A stretch of DNA of 64,000 bases from Curtobacterium sp. MCSS17_008 (GTDB taxonomy: Bacteria > Actinomycetota > Actinomycetes > Actinomycetales > Microbacteriaceae): assembly GCF_003234185.1 (NCBI RefSeq), contig NZ_QKSM01000002.1, positions 265,415 through 329,414 on the forward strand, in the 5' to 3' direction. Each line of letters opens with the position of its first letter. The stretch's first letter is position 1. Below the pieces are notes generated by a model that saw only the letters and a list, made by a program, of their open reading frames with translations, ran no database searches and had not been told where the DNA came from. Of this stretch, positions 26,056 through 35,223 are shown piece by piece. The position numbers and the translations under genes are program-made.

Positions 26056-28062
26056 GTGTCCCACCGAACCGCCCCGCCCGCGCGTCGTCGCACCCGCACC
26101 ACCGTGGTGTGCACAGCCGTCACCGCCCGCGTGCTCACCCTGACGGCCCTGCTGAGCGGCACGCCGGCGTCGGCGGCCACCGACGTCCGCGACGCCACCG
26201 CGGCGCAGCTCTACCGCGGTGGACAGTACCTGTCGCCGACGAGCGAAGCGGCACGGGCCGCAGCGGCGCTCGCGTCCTCCGACCCTGCCGGGGCCCGCGC
26301 GGCGAGCGTCATCGCGCAGTACCCCGTCGCGACCTGGCTCGGGGAGTGGACCACCGGCCCGACCCTGGCGCGGACGATCGACACCGCGACGGCGGGCGGC
26401 GCCTCCGCCGGCACCACCCCCGTGTTCGTCCTCTACGCGATCCCCGACCGCGACTGCGGCGGCTACTCGGCCGGCGGGTTCGACGAACGGACCTACGACG
26501 CCTGGGTGGACCAGGTCGTCGCGCGCCTCGCCGGGAAGCGGGCCGCCGTCGTCGTCGAGCCGGACTCGCTGGCGATGCTGAGCAACGCCCGGTGCACGAC
26601 CGACCTCGACGAGCAGCGCTACCGGATCCTCTCGCGCACCGTCACGGCACTCACGGCGGCAGGCGTCCCGGCGTACCTCGACGCCGGCAACTCGAACTGG
26701 GTGCAACCGTCGACCATGGCCGCGCGGCTCGAGCGGGCCGGCGTCGACCGTGCGCGCGGGTTCTCGACGAACGTCGCGAACTACTACCCGGTCGCGCAGG
26801 AACAGGCGTACGCCGAACGGGTGTCCGCCCTGACGGGAGGCGCGCACTACGTCATCGACACCTCGCGCAGCGGGCAGGGCTGGCGCGGCACCTGGTGCAA
26901 CGCCCCCGGCGCCGGGCTCGGCGCCACCCCGCGGGTCGCGTCGGACGGCACGGCGCTGGACGCCCTGCTCTGGGTGAAGACGCCGGGCGCGAGCGACGGC
27001 ACCTGCAACGGCGGGCCCGCGGCGGGCCGGTGGTACGCCGCGTACGCTCGTGCCCTCGTGGCGAACGCCGCCCTCGACCTGCCGACGAGCAGCACCGTGC
27101 TCGGCGCGTTGGACGACGTCACCGGATCGGCCGGGACGGTCCGCGTGACGGGGTGGGCGGCGGACCGTCAGGACCCGGCACGGTCCCTGACGGTCGACGT
27201 CACGGTGGACGGCGCACCGGCCGCGCCCGTCGCCGTAGCGGGGGTGTCCGCGAGCGGGACGGCCGCCGTCGCCGACCGTCCGCGGGCCGACGTCGACCGG
27301 TCCTACGGAGTGGGCGCGGCGCACGGCTACGACGTGACGGTCGCGGCACCCGCCGGCCTGCGGGAGGTCTGCGTCCGTGCGACGGGGACCACGGTCGGGC
27401 AGCTCGGGTGCGAGCAGGTGACGGTGCTCGCGCACGGGCCGGTGGTCTCCACCGCCCGTGCCGTCGTGGCACCGGGAGGCGTCGCGGTCAGCGGATGGGC
27501 GTACGACGGTGACGCGCCGACCACCTCGGTCCCCGTGACCCTGCTGGTCGACGACCGGCCCGTCCGCACCGCCGTGGCCGACCTGACACGGTCCGAGCCC
27601 GTCCTGCCCGGGGCGCTCGGTCAGCGCCACGGCTTCGAGGCCGTCGTGCCCGCCGGCGCGGGTCGGCACCGGGTCTGCGCCCGGGTCGACGGCACCGCGA
27701 CCGGCACCGCGGCGACGAGCTGCCGGACCGTGTCCGTCCCCGCGGCCGCCCCGTCCGCGACGATCCGGGTCCTGAGCTCCCCGGCGCGGGGGCAGGCGCG
27801 CATCACGGGGTGGGCGTTCGACCGCGACGCCACCGACCGCCCGGTGACCGTGTCGGTGTCCGTCGACGGGCGCGCGCCCGTCCGTCTCGAGGCGTCGGGA
27901 CGGCGGGCAGACGTCGACCGTACCTACGGCGTCGGGCCGCGCCACGGCTTCGCCGGGACGTTCGCCGCGAAGAGCGGCAAGCGCTCCGTGTGCGTCTCCG
28001 TGCAGGGGATCGGTGCGGGCGGTGACCGCGAGCTCCGGTGCCGGACGCTGGTGGTCCGCTGA
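26056..28062 (+). CDS. Secreted GH6 cellulase with three C-terminal ~100-residue repeats
   Basis: Hydrolysis of beta-1,4-glucan outside the cell. GTG 26056 with GGAGA upstream gives 668 residues. The signal peptide has an Arg-rich start and ends at ASAA near 41. The GH6 domain (about 45-345) shows YAIPDRDC, where Y127 and D133 match the conserved tyrosine and aspartate of fungal Cel6A (Tyr169/Asp175), then VVEPDSLAML with catalytic acid D170, YLDAGNSNW, WCNAPGAGLG and WVKTPGASDGTC. The fold motifs look intact. The C-terminal repeats (about 350-668) carry GWA.D, RADVDR.YGVG.xHG and vCV patterns, and match those of the protein at 52480. Cellobiohydrolase versus endoglucanase cannot be told. It interrupts purK-purE. 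Confidence 0.92.
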   Translation: MSHRTAPPARRRTRTTVVCTAVTARVLTLTALLSGTPASAATDVRDATAAQLYRGGQYLSPTSEAARAAAALASSDPAGARAASVIAQYPVATWLGEWTTGPTLARTIDTATAGGASAGTTPVFVLYAIPDRDCGGYSAGGFDERTYDAWVDQVVARLAGKRAAVVVEPDSLAMLSNARCTTDLDEQRYRILSRTVTALTAAGVPAYLDAGNSNWVQPSTMAARLERAGVDRARGFSTNVANYYPVAQEQAYAERVSALTGGAHYVIDTSRSGQGWRGTWCNAPGAGLGATPRVASDGTALDALLWVKTPGASDGTCNGGPAAGRWYAAYARALVANAALDLPTSSTVLGALDDVTGSAGTVRVTGWAADRQDPARSLTVDVTVDGAPAAPVAVAGVSASGTAAVADRPRADVDRSYGVGAAHGYDVTVAAPAGLREVCVRATGTTVGQLGCEQVTVLAHGPVVSTARAVVAPGGVAVSGWAYDGDAPTTSVPVTLLVDDRPVRTAVADLTRSEPVLPGALGQRHGFEAVVPAGAGRHRVCARVDGTATGTAATSCRTVSVPAAAPSATIRVLSSPARGQARITGWAFDRDATDRPVTVSVSVDGRAPVRLEASGRRADVDRTYGVGPRHGFAGTFAAKSGKRSVCVSVQGIGAGGDRELRCRTLVVR

Positions 28063-28088
28063 GCCGCGAGGTCGTCCTCGGCCGCCGC

Positions 28089-28094
28089 TAGGCT
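28089..28094 (+). promoter_or_regulatory. -10 box TAGGCT of purE (leaderless)
   Basis: TAGGCT is followed by 6 nt and the purE GTG. This gives purE its own promoter, independent of purK. Confidence 0.6.
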
Positions 28095-28100
28095 CGTGCC

Positions 28101-28610
28101 GTGACCGACACCACCGCCGCCGCTCCGCTCGTCTCGATCATCATGGGGTCCGACTCGGACTGGCCGACCATGCGCGCCGCCGCCGACATCCTCGGTGAGC
28201 TGGGCATCCCGTTCGAGGCCGACGTCGTCTCGGCGCACCGCACCCCCGACAAGATGGTCGACTTCGCGCGTGCCGCCGCGGGCCGCGGCATCCGCGTCGT
28301 CATCGCCGGAGCGGGCGGCGCCGCGCACCTGCCCGGCATGGTGGCGTCGCTCACGACGCTGCCCGTGATCGGCGTGCCGGTGCAGCTCGCGCGGTTGGAC
28401 GGGCTCGACTCCCTGCTCTCGATCGTGCAGATGCCGGCGGGCATCCCCGTCGCGACGATGGCGATCAACGGCGCCGCGAACGCCGGTCTGCTCGCGGCGC
28501 GGATCATCGGCACCACGGACGACGGGGTGCGTGCGGCGCTCGCCGAGTACGCGGACGGCCTGGAGCAGGTCGTCGAACGGAAGGCGCAGGCGCTCCGCGA
28601 AGCGCTCTGA
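28101..28610 (+). CDS. purE: N5-carboxyaminoimidazole ribonucleotide mutase
   Basis: Rearranges N5-CAIR to CAIR in purine synthesis. The 169 residues have [12 protein letters not shown] with the substrate-binding loop S17-D20, SAHRTP with catalytic H46, and [12 protein letters not shown]. This is the class I (mutase) form, which fits the presence of purK. GTG start with a leaderless -10 box. It runs into a convergent GH25 gene 7 bp away. Confidence 0.95.
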   Translation: MTDTTAAAPLVSIIMGSDSDWPTMRAAADILGELGIPFEADVVSAHRTPDKMVDFARAAAGRGIRVVIAGAGGAAHLPGMVASLTTLPVIGVPVQLARLDGLDSLLSIVQMPAGIPVATMAINGAANAGLLAARIIGTTDDGVRAALAEYADGLEQVVERKAQALREAL

Positions 28611-28617
28611 CCGGCCG

Positions 28618-29700
28618 TCAGCTCCGCTTCTTTGCGAACGTCTTGAGCATGGTGACGGTGTTGCGGTAGACGTCCTGGTCGCCCGGGAACACGCCGCTCG
28701 CCGACCACTGCCAGAACGTCCACTTCGACCAGCTCCGACCCAGGGTGCCCGGGGTGGTGAAGTCGTGCACCGGGTAGATCGCGACGAACAACGGGTTCTG
28801 CGAGAACTGGTTGCTGTTGTTCGTGCACCGCTTCCACCAGTCGGTCGTGGTGTAGATCGCGGGGTACCGGCCGATGCGGTCGTGGACGCGGTTCGAGAAG
28901 TCCTTGATCCACGCGCGCATCTCGCCCCAGCCCATGCCGTAGCAGGTGCCCTGTGCGGCGGAGCCGTACTCGATGTCGAGCAGGGGCGGGAGCGTCCAGC
29001 CGTCGGGGCTCCAGCCGCCCAGCGACCGGAAGAAGTAGTCGGCGGTCGCCGCGCCGCTCGCCTGGCTCGGCTGCGCGTACACGTAGCCGCCGCGGATGAT
29101 CCGCGCCGCCTTCGCGTCCTCCCACTGCTTCACGTAGGTGCGGCTCTGGTACGTGACGCCCTCGGTCACCTTGATGTAGGCGAAGCGCGCGCCGTCCGCG
29201 CGTGCCTTCCGGAAGTCGACGTCCGGCTGCCAGGCGCTCACGTCCATCCCCTGGACGCGTCCGGGAGGCGGCCCGCCCGCGGCCGTCGCGCGCAGTGCCG
29301 AGGCGTCGGCGCGGCCGGTGCCGGCGCCGACACCGGTGGCCGCGCCGGTGGCTGCTGCGTGCGCGGCGATGCTCGCACCCATGGCGTGGTCGCCGGCCTG
29401 GTCCATCACCGCGACGGACGGGTCCGGGCTGCCGCTCCCGCTCACGTCGCCGGGCGCGGGGGCCGGAGCGCCCGGAGCCGCATCCGGTGTCGCGGTCGGG
29501 TCCGGTGCGGTCGGGTCCGGCGCGGTCGTGGCGGTCGGGTCCGGTGCCGTCGTGGCTGCCGCTGTCGGCGCCGTCGCGGCGGTCGGATCGGAGCGGACGA
29601 CGGCGGCGCCGGCCGCAGCGGGTCCGGCGGTCAGCAGGACCCCCGTCACGACCGTCCCTGCCAGTGCTGCCCACGCCCGTCGGGCCGGTCGGATCCCCAT
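28618..29700 (-). CDS. Secreted GH25 lysozyme-like muramidase
   Basis: Peptidoglycan hydrolase. The 360 residues begin with a signal peptide (GVLLTAGPAAAGAA, cleavage near 33). A Thr/Pro/Ala/Asp linker (about 37-90) follows, then the GH25 domain from about 148: GMDVSAWQPDVDF, AYIKVTEGVTYQ, PPLLDIEYG with the catalytic Asp/Glu pair, and YPAIYTTTDWWKRC. Domain length is normal. The linker is encoded by repeated 14-bp units (29492-29544). The ATG has GGGAGA upstream. Substrate may be its own wall or that of competitors. Confidence 0.9.
   Translation of the reverse strand: MGIRPARRAWAALAGTVVTGVLLTAGPAAAGAAVVRSDPTAATAPTAAATTAPDPTATTAPDPTAPDPTATPDAAPGAPAPAPGDVSGSGSPDPSVAVMDQAGDHAMGASIAAHAAATGAATGVGAGTGRADASALRATAAGGPPPGRVQGMDVSAWQPDVDFRKARADGARFAYIKVTEGVTYQSRTYVKQWEDAKAARIIRGGYVYAQPSQASGAATADYFFRSLGGWSPDGWTLPPLLDIEYGSAAQGTCYGMGWGEMRAWIKDFSNRVHDRIGRYPAIYTTTDWWKRCTNNSNQFSQNPLFVAIYPVHDFTTPGTLGRSWSKWTFWQWSASGVFPGDQDVYRNTVTMLKTFAKKRS
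29492..29544. repeat. 14-bp repeats inside the GH25 gene linker
   Basis: GCGGTCGGGTCCGG occurs at 29492-29505, 29507-29520 and 29531-29544. It encodes the Ala/Pro/Asp/Thr linker and could vary in copy number. Confidence 0.85.
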
Positions 29701-29748
29701 GTGCTCTCCCTGTCGAGTTCGATGCGCGGCCCTGACCCCGCGCGCGGC

Positions 29749-29754
29749 CAGCGT
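29749..29754 (-). promoter_or_regulatory. -10 box TACGCT of the GH25 gene
   Basis: TACGCT on the minus strand lies 48 bp before the GH25 start, leaving a leader with GGGAGA. No clear -35 box. Confidence 0.4.
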
Positions 29755-29820
29755 AGCCGCCCGGTCGGTCGGCGTCGAGGGAGCTGGTCACCGATGCGTC
29801 CGGCGGCTCAGCCCCCGGGG

Positions 29821-30549
29821 TCAGCCGGCAGCGACGGCGCCCGAGACCGCGTCGACCCGCACGCGCTTCGTCGCCCCGTCCACGGACAGGGTCGCGCTCC
29901 ACACGGGCGCAGCGGCGGTCCCGCCGAGGGCCAGTGCGCGCAGCGACGCCCCCGACGCCGAGGCGAGCGCCCGGTCGACGGCCGTCTCGGCGTCCACGCG
30001 GGCTGCGGCGGCCCGGGCGGCGTCCGCAGCCTTCGTCGCGGCGTCGGAGTCCTTCGGGAACGGACCGGAGGTGACACGTCCGAGTGCGACCGAGACGACG
30101 GACTGCGTCCGTGAGCCGTCGGGCCCGACCACGACCACCGTCCAATCGTCGCCGGACCCGGCGATCGAGACGACCGATCCGCCACCGGCGGCCGCGATGC
30201 CCTGCTGCGTGACCGTGGACCAGTCGACGGAGGCCGGCGCCCCCGCACCGCTGCCGTTGCCGGTGCCGGTCCCCGAACCGTCGGTCGGCGCGTCGCCGTC
30301 CGTCGGGGCGCCGGTCGCTCCGCCGTCGGTGGACGCTCCCGTGCCGCCGTCGGTGGGTGTCCCGGTCGCGGCCGGGGTCGAGGGCGCGGGCTGGGTCGTC
30401 GGGGTCGCGCGCGGGGTCGCCGACGCACTCGGCGACCGGGTCGGGGTCGGTGCGGGATCGCCCGAGCAGGCGGCGAGGCCCATGGTCAGGACGAGCCCGA
30501 GCCCGAGGGCGGCTGCGGAGCGGGACGGTGCGGGGCGGCGACGGGACAT
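29821..30549 (-). CDS. Putative lipoprotein, unknown function
   Basis: A 242-residue protein with a lipoprotein signal: Arg-rich start, hydrophobic core and lipobox GLAAC with C28. Residues 30-105 are a Thr/Pro/Gly/Ser/Asp linker (TDGG and PTDG repeats). The C-terminal ~130 residues look folded; the strand patterns VVSIAGSGDDWTVVVVG and TKRVRVDAVSGAV faintly recall PepSY-like domains, with no residue I can use to prove it. The start is the ATG at 30549. It is transcribed away from the GT4 gene's 3' end, probably alone. Confidence 0.75.
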   Translation of the reverse strand: MSRRRPAPSRSAAALGLGLVLTMGLAACSGDPAPTPTRSPSASATPRATPTTQPAPSTPAATGTPTDGGTGASTDGGATGAPTDGDAPTDGSGTGTGNGSGAGAPASVDWSTVTQQGIAAAGGGSVVSIAGSGDDWTVVVVGPDGSRTQSVVSVALGRVTSGPFPKDSDAATKAADAARAAAARVDAETAVDRALASASGASLRALALGGTAAAPVWSATLSVDGATKRVRVDAVSGAVAAG

Positions 30550-30644
30550 GGTCCGATCCTGACAGGTGGTGCCCACCAGGACGCCAACGACACGGAGGGT
30601 CCCGGCTCGGTGCCGGGCTCGGGCGGCTCCGCGGAGGTCAGAGG

Positions 30645-31787
30645 TCAGAGGTCGGCGTGGAGCTGCCAGGTCTCCTGCGCCGAGTCGTGCCAGCTGAACA
30701 TCCGAGCGCGGTCCGGACCGGCGACGGCGAGCTGCTCGGCGAGGAGCCGGTCGTTCACCACCTGGAAGACCGCCTGGGCGAGGCGCTCCGGGTAGGACTC
30801 GAGCGGTGCCGACCGGACGGACACCGCCGCGTCGGACGCGACCTCGCTCACCGCGGCGTCGTCGGAGTGGATCACGGGGGTGCCGAAGCTCATCGCCTCG
30901 ACCACCGGCAGGCCGAAGCCCTCGACGAGGCTCGGGAAGACGAAGACCGTCGCCCGGTCGTAGGCGACCGCGAGGTCGGCGTCGTCGACCCGGCCGAGCA
31001 CCTTCACGCGCTCGGGCGCCAACCCCGCCTCCTGCGCCGTGGTGAACACGTCCACGTCGCCCCAGCCGTCCGGTCCGGCCACCACGAGGGGGATGTCCTG
31101 TGGAGCGTCGGGGTGCGCCAGTGCGCGGATGAGGTGCTGGAGGCCCTTCCGCGGTTCGAGCGTCCCCACGGCGAGGACGTACCGGTCCGGCAGACCCAGT
31201 CGTTCGGCGCGCAGGTCCGCGTCGACCGGCACGAGGAGCCTGCCGCTCGGCGCGCCACCGATGACCCGCAGACGGTCGTCGAAGCGGTGGACGTCGTTGA
31301 GTGCCGCGGCGACCGCGTGCGTCGGCACCACGACCGCGTCGGCGTGGCGGAACGCCCGCTTCACCATGGCCTTGTGGAAGTGGACGCCCCGCGGCGTCAG
31401 GGTCTCCGGGTTCGTCCACGGCACGGTGTCGTGCACGGTCACGACGGTCTGGCGACCCGGCTCCAACGACCGGTCGTGCTTGACGAGCGGGGCGAGGACG
31501 CTCGGGGCGTGCACCATCCCGTGCGATGCCCCGTGCGCGAGACCGGCCTGCCACGCGAGGGAGAGCTCGCGCCGGGGGAGGGCGAGCTGCTCGAGGTCGG
31601 CCAGCCCGGGCAGCAGGGTCCGGAGCCGGGACACCTCGGCCGGGGCCGACCGGGACACGATCCCCTCGACGTCGCAGCCGGCCGGCGCGGTCGCGATCAG
31701 CTGTCGCGTGAGTTCCTCGGCGTAGCGCCCGATCCCACCGGGTACCGGAGCGATCACCTGGTCCAGCATCACGCGGAGAGTGGTCAC
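30645..31787 (-). CDS. Glycosyltransferase family 4
   Basis: GT-B glycosyltransferase, 380 residues. Seen are VPGGIGRYAEEL near the N-terminus (typical of mannosyl/rhamnosyl GT4 enzymes of O-polysaccharide synthesis), HDTVPWTNPETL, AVGTLEPRKGLQHLIRAL, and the donor-site EGFGLPVVEAMSFGTPVI with the EX7E pair. GTG start with GAGGAG upstream. It may share substrate class with the GT4 at 45139, which has the same RGGVARYI/GLGIGRY type opening and TLHDATFF segment. Sugar and acceptor not known. Confidence 0.88.
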   Translation of the reverse strand: MTTLRVMLDQVIAPVPGGIGRYAEELTRQLIATAPAGCDVEGIVSRSAPAEVSRLRTLLPGLADLEQLALPRRELSLAWQAGLAHGASHGMVHAPSVLAPLVKHDRSLEPGRQTVVTVHDTVPWTNPETLTPRGVHFHKAMVKRAFRHADAVVVPTHAVAAALNDVHRFDDRLRVIGGAPSGRLLVPVDADLRAERLGLPDRYVLAVGTLEPRKGLQHLIRALAHPDAPQDIPLVVAGPDGWGDVDVFTTAQEAGLAPERVKVLGRVDDADLAVAYDRATVFVFPSLVEGFGLPVVEAMSFGTPVIHSDDAAVSEVASDAAVSVRSAPLESYPERLAQAVFQVVNDRLLAEQLAVAGPDRARMFSWHDSAQETWQLHADL

Positions 31788-31824
31788 GGGGCGCTCCTCG
31801 GTCGGGTCCTGGACGGAATGGTCG

Positions 31825-31830
31825 ACACTA
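31825..31830 (-). promoter_or_regulatory. -10 box TAGTGT of the GT4 gene at 30645
   Basis: TAGTGT on the minus strand, 37 bp before the GTG start, in the 79-bp gap after the acyltransferase gene. Confidence 0.4.
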
Positions 31831-31866
31831 CCAGGGTGCTGCTGGCCGACCGCGGACGGGCGGGCG

Positions 31867-33102
31867 TCAGCGGTTCCCGCCGGGTGACACCGACTGGTCG
31901 GGCTCCGTCATGACCCCGACCTCGGGCTCAGGTCGACCCCGCCGGCCCGCGGCCGCCGCGTGCTGCTGTCGACGGTTGAGGAACCGGCGCTCGACGAGCC
32001 ACCAGAAGAGCACGCAGAGGGCCAGGACGACCGGGACGACGCCGAGGACCATCGCGAGGAACTGCCACTTCGGGTAGAGGTCCAGCGGCAGGAGCAGCAG
32101 GTTGCCGAGTCCGAGCAGGGGGCTGTGCACGAGGTAGACGCTGTAGGACACCAGTCCGGCGAGGACGAAGGGCCGCCACCCGAGGAAGCGTGCGAGCCAG
32201 GTGTGCCGTCCGACCACGGCGCGCGTACCGAGCCACGTGAGCAGGACACCGACGAAGACCCCGGCGACGACCTCGGACGGCCAGGTCTGGTGCTGGTAGT
32301 AGTCGCGGTGGGTGAAGAAGAGCACGAGCACGCCGGCGAGCAGCACGAGCACGAACCAGCCGGAGGGCCCTCGGGTCGACCGCCCGCGGAGGCCGTCCTG
32401 CCGGTCCCGAGCGGCCACGGTGAGCTCCGCGGCGAGCATGCCGACCGCGAAGAGACCGACGAACCAGGGGTGCACCCACGAGTAGCGGCTCTCGCTGCCC
32501 ATCCAGACGCCGATGAGCAGCAGGCCCGACGTCGTCGCCCACCCGCCGACGAGGCGCCAGAGCGGGAGGATGAGGAACGGCATGAGGAAGTAGATCTGCC
32601 ACTCGACCGCGACGCTCCACATCGGGCCGTCGATCTTGCCGATGTACTGGGGGAAGAAGTCGTGCACCAGGAAGACGTGGGTGAGGAAGGTGCCCCACCC
32701 CATCGGGAGCTTGGTGTCCCACTGCGTGCCGCCCGGCTGACCGAGCACGGGCACGACGAGGATGAGGACGGCGAAGAGCACGAGCGCGACCCAGTACGGC
32801 GGGATGATGCGGCGCGCCCGTCGCTTGATGAAGCCCCAGATGCCGCCCGGGATCCGGTACCCGTCGAAGCGGGTGAGCACGGGGAGCATGAGCACGTACC
32901 CGGAGAGCACGATGAAGACCGGCACGCCGAGGTAGCCCCACCCGATGACGGGTCGGAGCCACGGCAGCTCGGTGGGCCCCGTCCCGGTGGTGCCCGTGAA
33001 GAGGTAGGCGTGGTAGAACACGACCGCCAGGGCGGAGAGGCCCCGGAGGCCGTCGAGGTAGGGGAACTCCAGACGGCCGGTGGCCTGACCAGGTGCAGTC
33101 AA
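31867..33102 (-). CDS. Acyltransferase family 3 membrane protein
   Basis: O-acetylates (or otherwise acylates) surface polysaccharide. The 411 residues have about ten membrane helices. Motifs are YLDGLRGLSALAVVFYHAYLF with the essential histidine, YLGVPVFIVLSGYV, RRARRIIPPYW, and MWSVAVEWQIYFLMPFL. No SGNH domain is fused. The start is a TTG with GAGGACC upstream. The C-terminal tail after WWLVERRFLNRR is cytoplasmic and low complexity. It is divergent from the membrane protein at 33204. Confidence 0.88.
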   Translation of the reverse strand: MTAPGQATGRLEFPYLDGLRGLSALAVVFYHAYLFTGTTGTGPTELPWLRPVIGWGYLGVPVFIVLSGYVLMLPVLTRFDGYRIPGGIWGFIKRRARRIIPPYWVALVLFAVLILVVPVLGQPGGTQWDTKLPMGWGTFLTHVFLVHDFFPQYIGKIDGPMWSVAVEWQIYFLMPFLILPLWRLVGGWATTSGLLLIGVWMGSESRYSWVHPWFVGLFAVGMLAAELTVAARDRQDGLRGRSTRGPSGWFVLVLLAGVLVLFFTHRDYYQHQTWPSEVVAGVFVGVLLTWLGTRAVVGRHTWLARFLGWRPFVLAGLVSYSVYLVHSPLLGLGNLLLLPLDLYPKWQFLAMVLGVVPVVLALCVLFWWLVERRFLNRRQQHAAAAGRRGRPEPEVGVMTEPDQSVSPGGNR

Positions 33103-33203
33103 CGGTGGTCCTCAGGGTCGTCGTACAGGTCGAGTCAGTCTCGCACACGACCCGGGACCGAGCGTTGCTCGGGTCGGTGCCCGTGCCGCTCCTCGGGGAT
33201 GCG

Positions 33204-35102
33204 ATGATGGAGTCCGTGACTGTCACCGACCCGGCCACTGCCCCTGCCGTCCTCGACGAAGCGGACGCCCCGGATCCCGTCCCGGCCCGTCGCCGCGGCG
33301 GACGCGTGGTCGTCCACCTGGCGGTCCTCGCCGTCGTGCTCGTGGTGGCCGTCGTCCTCGTCGCACTCGTCGCCTACCGACAGCGTCTCGCGATCACGAA
33401 CGTCGACGGCATCTCCTACATGTCGATCGCGCGGCAGTACGCGACCGGGGACTTCGCCGATGCCGTGAACGCCTACTGGTCGCCAGCCGTCTCCTGGCTC
33501 ATGGCCCCCCTCGTGGCGCTCGGCCTCGGTCTCCAGACCGCCTTCGGCGCGGTCAACACCGCGGCCGCCGCCGTGGTGGTCGGTGTCGGCGGCTGGCTCG
33601 CCTGGTCGCAGACCCGCCGGCTGGTGCCGCCGCTCTTCTACATGGTGACCGTGACGCCGGCGCTCATGTCGGCCGTGCCCGCGCAGACCCCCGACCTGCT
33701 CGTCGTCGCCTGGTTCCTCTGCTTCCTGTGGGCGCTCCGGACGGCGGACCGCTCCCTCGTCGGTCCGCTGCGCGGGCGGATCGCCGCGGGCGCCGTCCTC
33801 GGTGCGGTCGGGGCCGTCGGGTACTTCGTCAAGCTCTACACGTTGCCCGTGACGGTCGTCGCCGTGGTGGTCTGGCTGCTCCTGCGGCTCTGGTCCCGCC
33901 GGCGACGCGGTGAGCGGGACCGGCGCACCTGGGTCACCCCGGTCGCGGCGGTCGTGGCCTTCGCGGTCGTCGCCGCGCCGTGGGTCGGGGTCCTCAGCGC
34001 CAAGTACGAGGGGTTCACGCTCGGGTCCTCGCTGGCGGTGAACTTCGGGTCGAAGTTCGACGACGCCGGGCACGGCAGCGGGTGGCCGTTCCTCCCGGTC
34101 CCGCCGAACGACTCCGCGGTGTCGCCGAACGAGGACTTCTCGCCCGACGTGTACGGGCGCGGTCCCCAGGACGACCCGGACCCGCTCCCGACGCCCGAGG
34201 TCGCCGGTGCGGCCCCCGCGGCGGATGCACAGGCCGCGCCCCAGGAGGACACTGCCTCGTCCGACGGCGGGATCGTGGCCAAGGCGCGGTACTACCTGCA
34301 CCAGCGCGTCCTGGCGTTCCCGTTCTACCTCGCCCGCATCTCCGGGTACGCACCGTTCGTCGTCCCGATCGGTCTGCTCTTCGCCGCGGCCGTGACGGTC
34401 GGTGTCGTCCGCTTCCGCCGCAACGCGTTCGCGTGCATCGCCGCCGCGACCACCTTCGTCTACTTCCTCGGCTACGCGGGCATCACCTCGGCGGCGAGCC
34501 GCGGCGGCAACATCCGCTACTACTGGCCGCTGTTCTACGGGACCGTGCTCCTCGCCGCCCTCATGCTGCCGATGGTGTGGCGGCTCGTCCGGCGCCGTGG
34601 CTGGCTGCGGATCGCGGTCACGGTGGTCGCGGTGCTCGCGGTCACGGTCGCCTCGTACTCGCAGAACTGGCTCGGCCGGCAGGCGCCGTTCTACGCCTCC
34701 ACGTCCAACGGCACGCCGCTCAACGTCTTCGGCCCGACGCCCGTGCCCGAGGTGTCGAGGCTCGCCGACCAGGTCATCGCGGACGGGGCGGTGCCGGCGG
34801 ACGCCCGGATCATCGGCACGAACTACCGGACCCTGACCTCGCTCGGGTTCCTCATCGACGCGCACGTGTACGGGCGTTCCGCCCAGGGGTACCGGTACGA
34901 CTCCGAGCCGCAGCGGGAGCTCTTCCTCGACCAGGGCGTGCAGTACTTCGTGCAGTTCGACCCGGTCGGCAGTCCGGAGCGGGACTACTCGTCGGCCGGC
35001 ACGCTCGTCGGCACCTACGAAGCGACGGTGCCCTGCGCGTCGGACACGTCGTCCGAGTCGCCCATGCCGTGCCGCGTGCAGTTCGTCGAACTCCGGCGCT
35101 GA
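33204..35102 (+). CDS. Large membrane protein, GT39/GT-C-like
   Basis: A 632-residue protein with a first helix at about 32-55 and about ten more. The first outer loop, NVDGISYMSIARQYATGD followed by NAYWSPAVSWLMAPL, resembles GT-C glycosyltransferases, where an early Asp is catalytic. A ~70-residue Pro/Asp/Ala-rich outer segment (about 300-370, DPDPLPTPEVAGAAP) splits the helices. The C-terminal ~120 residues are a soluble outer domain with cysteines. ATG 33204 is used; GTG 33216 is equally possible, since GATGAT ends 7 nt before it in the leaderless manner. Donor unknown. Confidence 0.72.
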   Translation: MMESVTVTDPATAPAVLDEADAPDPVPARRRGGRVVVHLAVLAVVLVVAVVLVALVAYRQRLAITNVDGISYMSIARQYATGDFADAVNAYWSPAVSWLMAPLVALGLGLQTAFGAVNTAAAAVVVGVGGWLAWSQTRRLVPPLFYMVTVTPALMSAVPAQTPDLLVVAWFLCFLWALRTADRSLVGPLRGRIAAGAVLGAVGAVGYFVKLYTLPVTVVAVVVWLLLRLWSRRRRGERDRRTWVTPVAAVVAFAVVAAPWVGVLSAKYEGFTLGSSLAVNFGSKFDDAGHGSGWPFLPVPPNDSAVSPNEDFSPDVYGRGPQDDPDPLPTPEVAGAAPAADAQAAPQEDTASSDGGIVAKARYYLHQRVLAFPFYLARISGYAPFVVPIGLLFAAAVTVGVVRFRRNAFACIAAATTFVYFLGYAGITSAASRGGNIRYYWPLFYGTVLLAALMLPMVWRLVRRRGWLRIAVTVVAVLAVTVASYSQNWLGRQAPFYASTSNGTPLNVFGPTPVPEVSRLADQVIADGAVPADARIIGTNYRTLTSLGFLIDAHVYGRSAQGYRYDSEPQRELFLDQGVQYFVQFDPVGSPERDYSSAGTLVGTYEATVPCASDTSSESPMPCRVQFVELRR

Positions 35103-35108
35103 CCCCGC

Positions 35109-35168
35109 CGCACCACGACGAAGGCCCCGCCCCGGAGAACCGGGGCGGGGCCTTCATCGTGGTGCGGT
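35109..35168. terminator. Long bidirectional terminator
   Basis: Core arms 35121-35136 and 35141-35156 are perfect around AGAA. They extend outward to 28-bp arms with one mismatch, between convergent genes. Confidence 0.85.
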
Positions 35169-35223
35169 CGGTGCGGCGGGGCCGCGGTGTGGGCCGGGAC
35201 GGTGACAGCCCGCCGGGCCGATG

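Noticed and set aside
24367..27945. 1192-codon open frame on the minus strand
   Set aside because: It is the antisense of gtrA's start, purK and the GH6 gene; composition is Arg/Gly/Asp-rich and shows no domain, as expected for high-GC shadows.
29492..29544. CRISPR-like spaced repeats
   Set aside because: Units are 14 bp, irregularly spaced, in frame and encode a Thr/Pro linker; no cas genes in the window.
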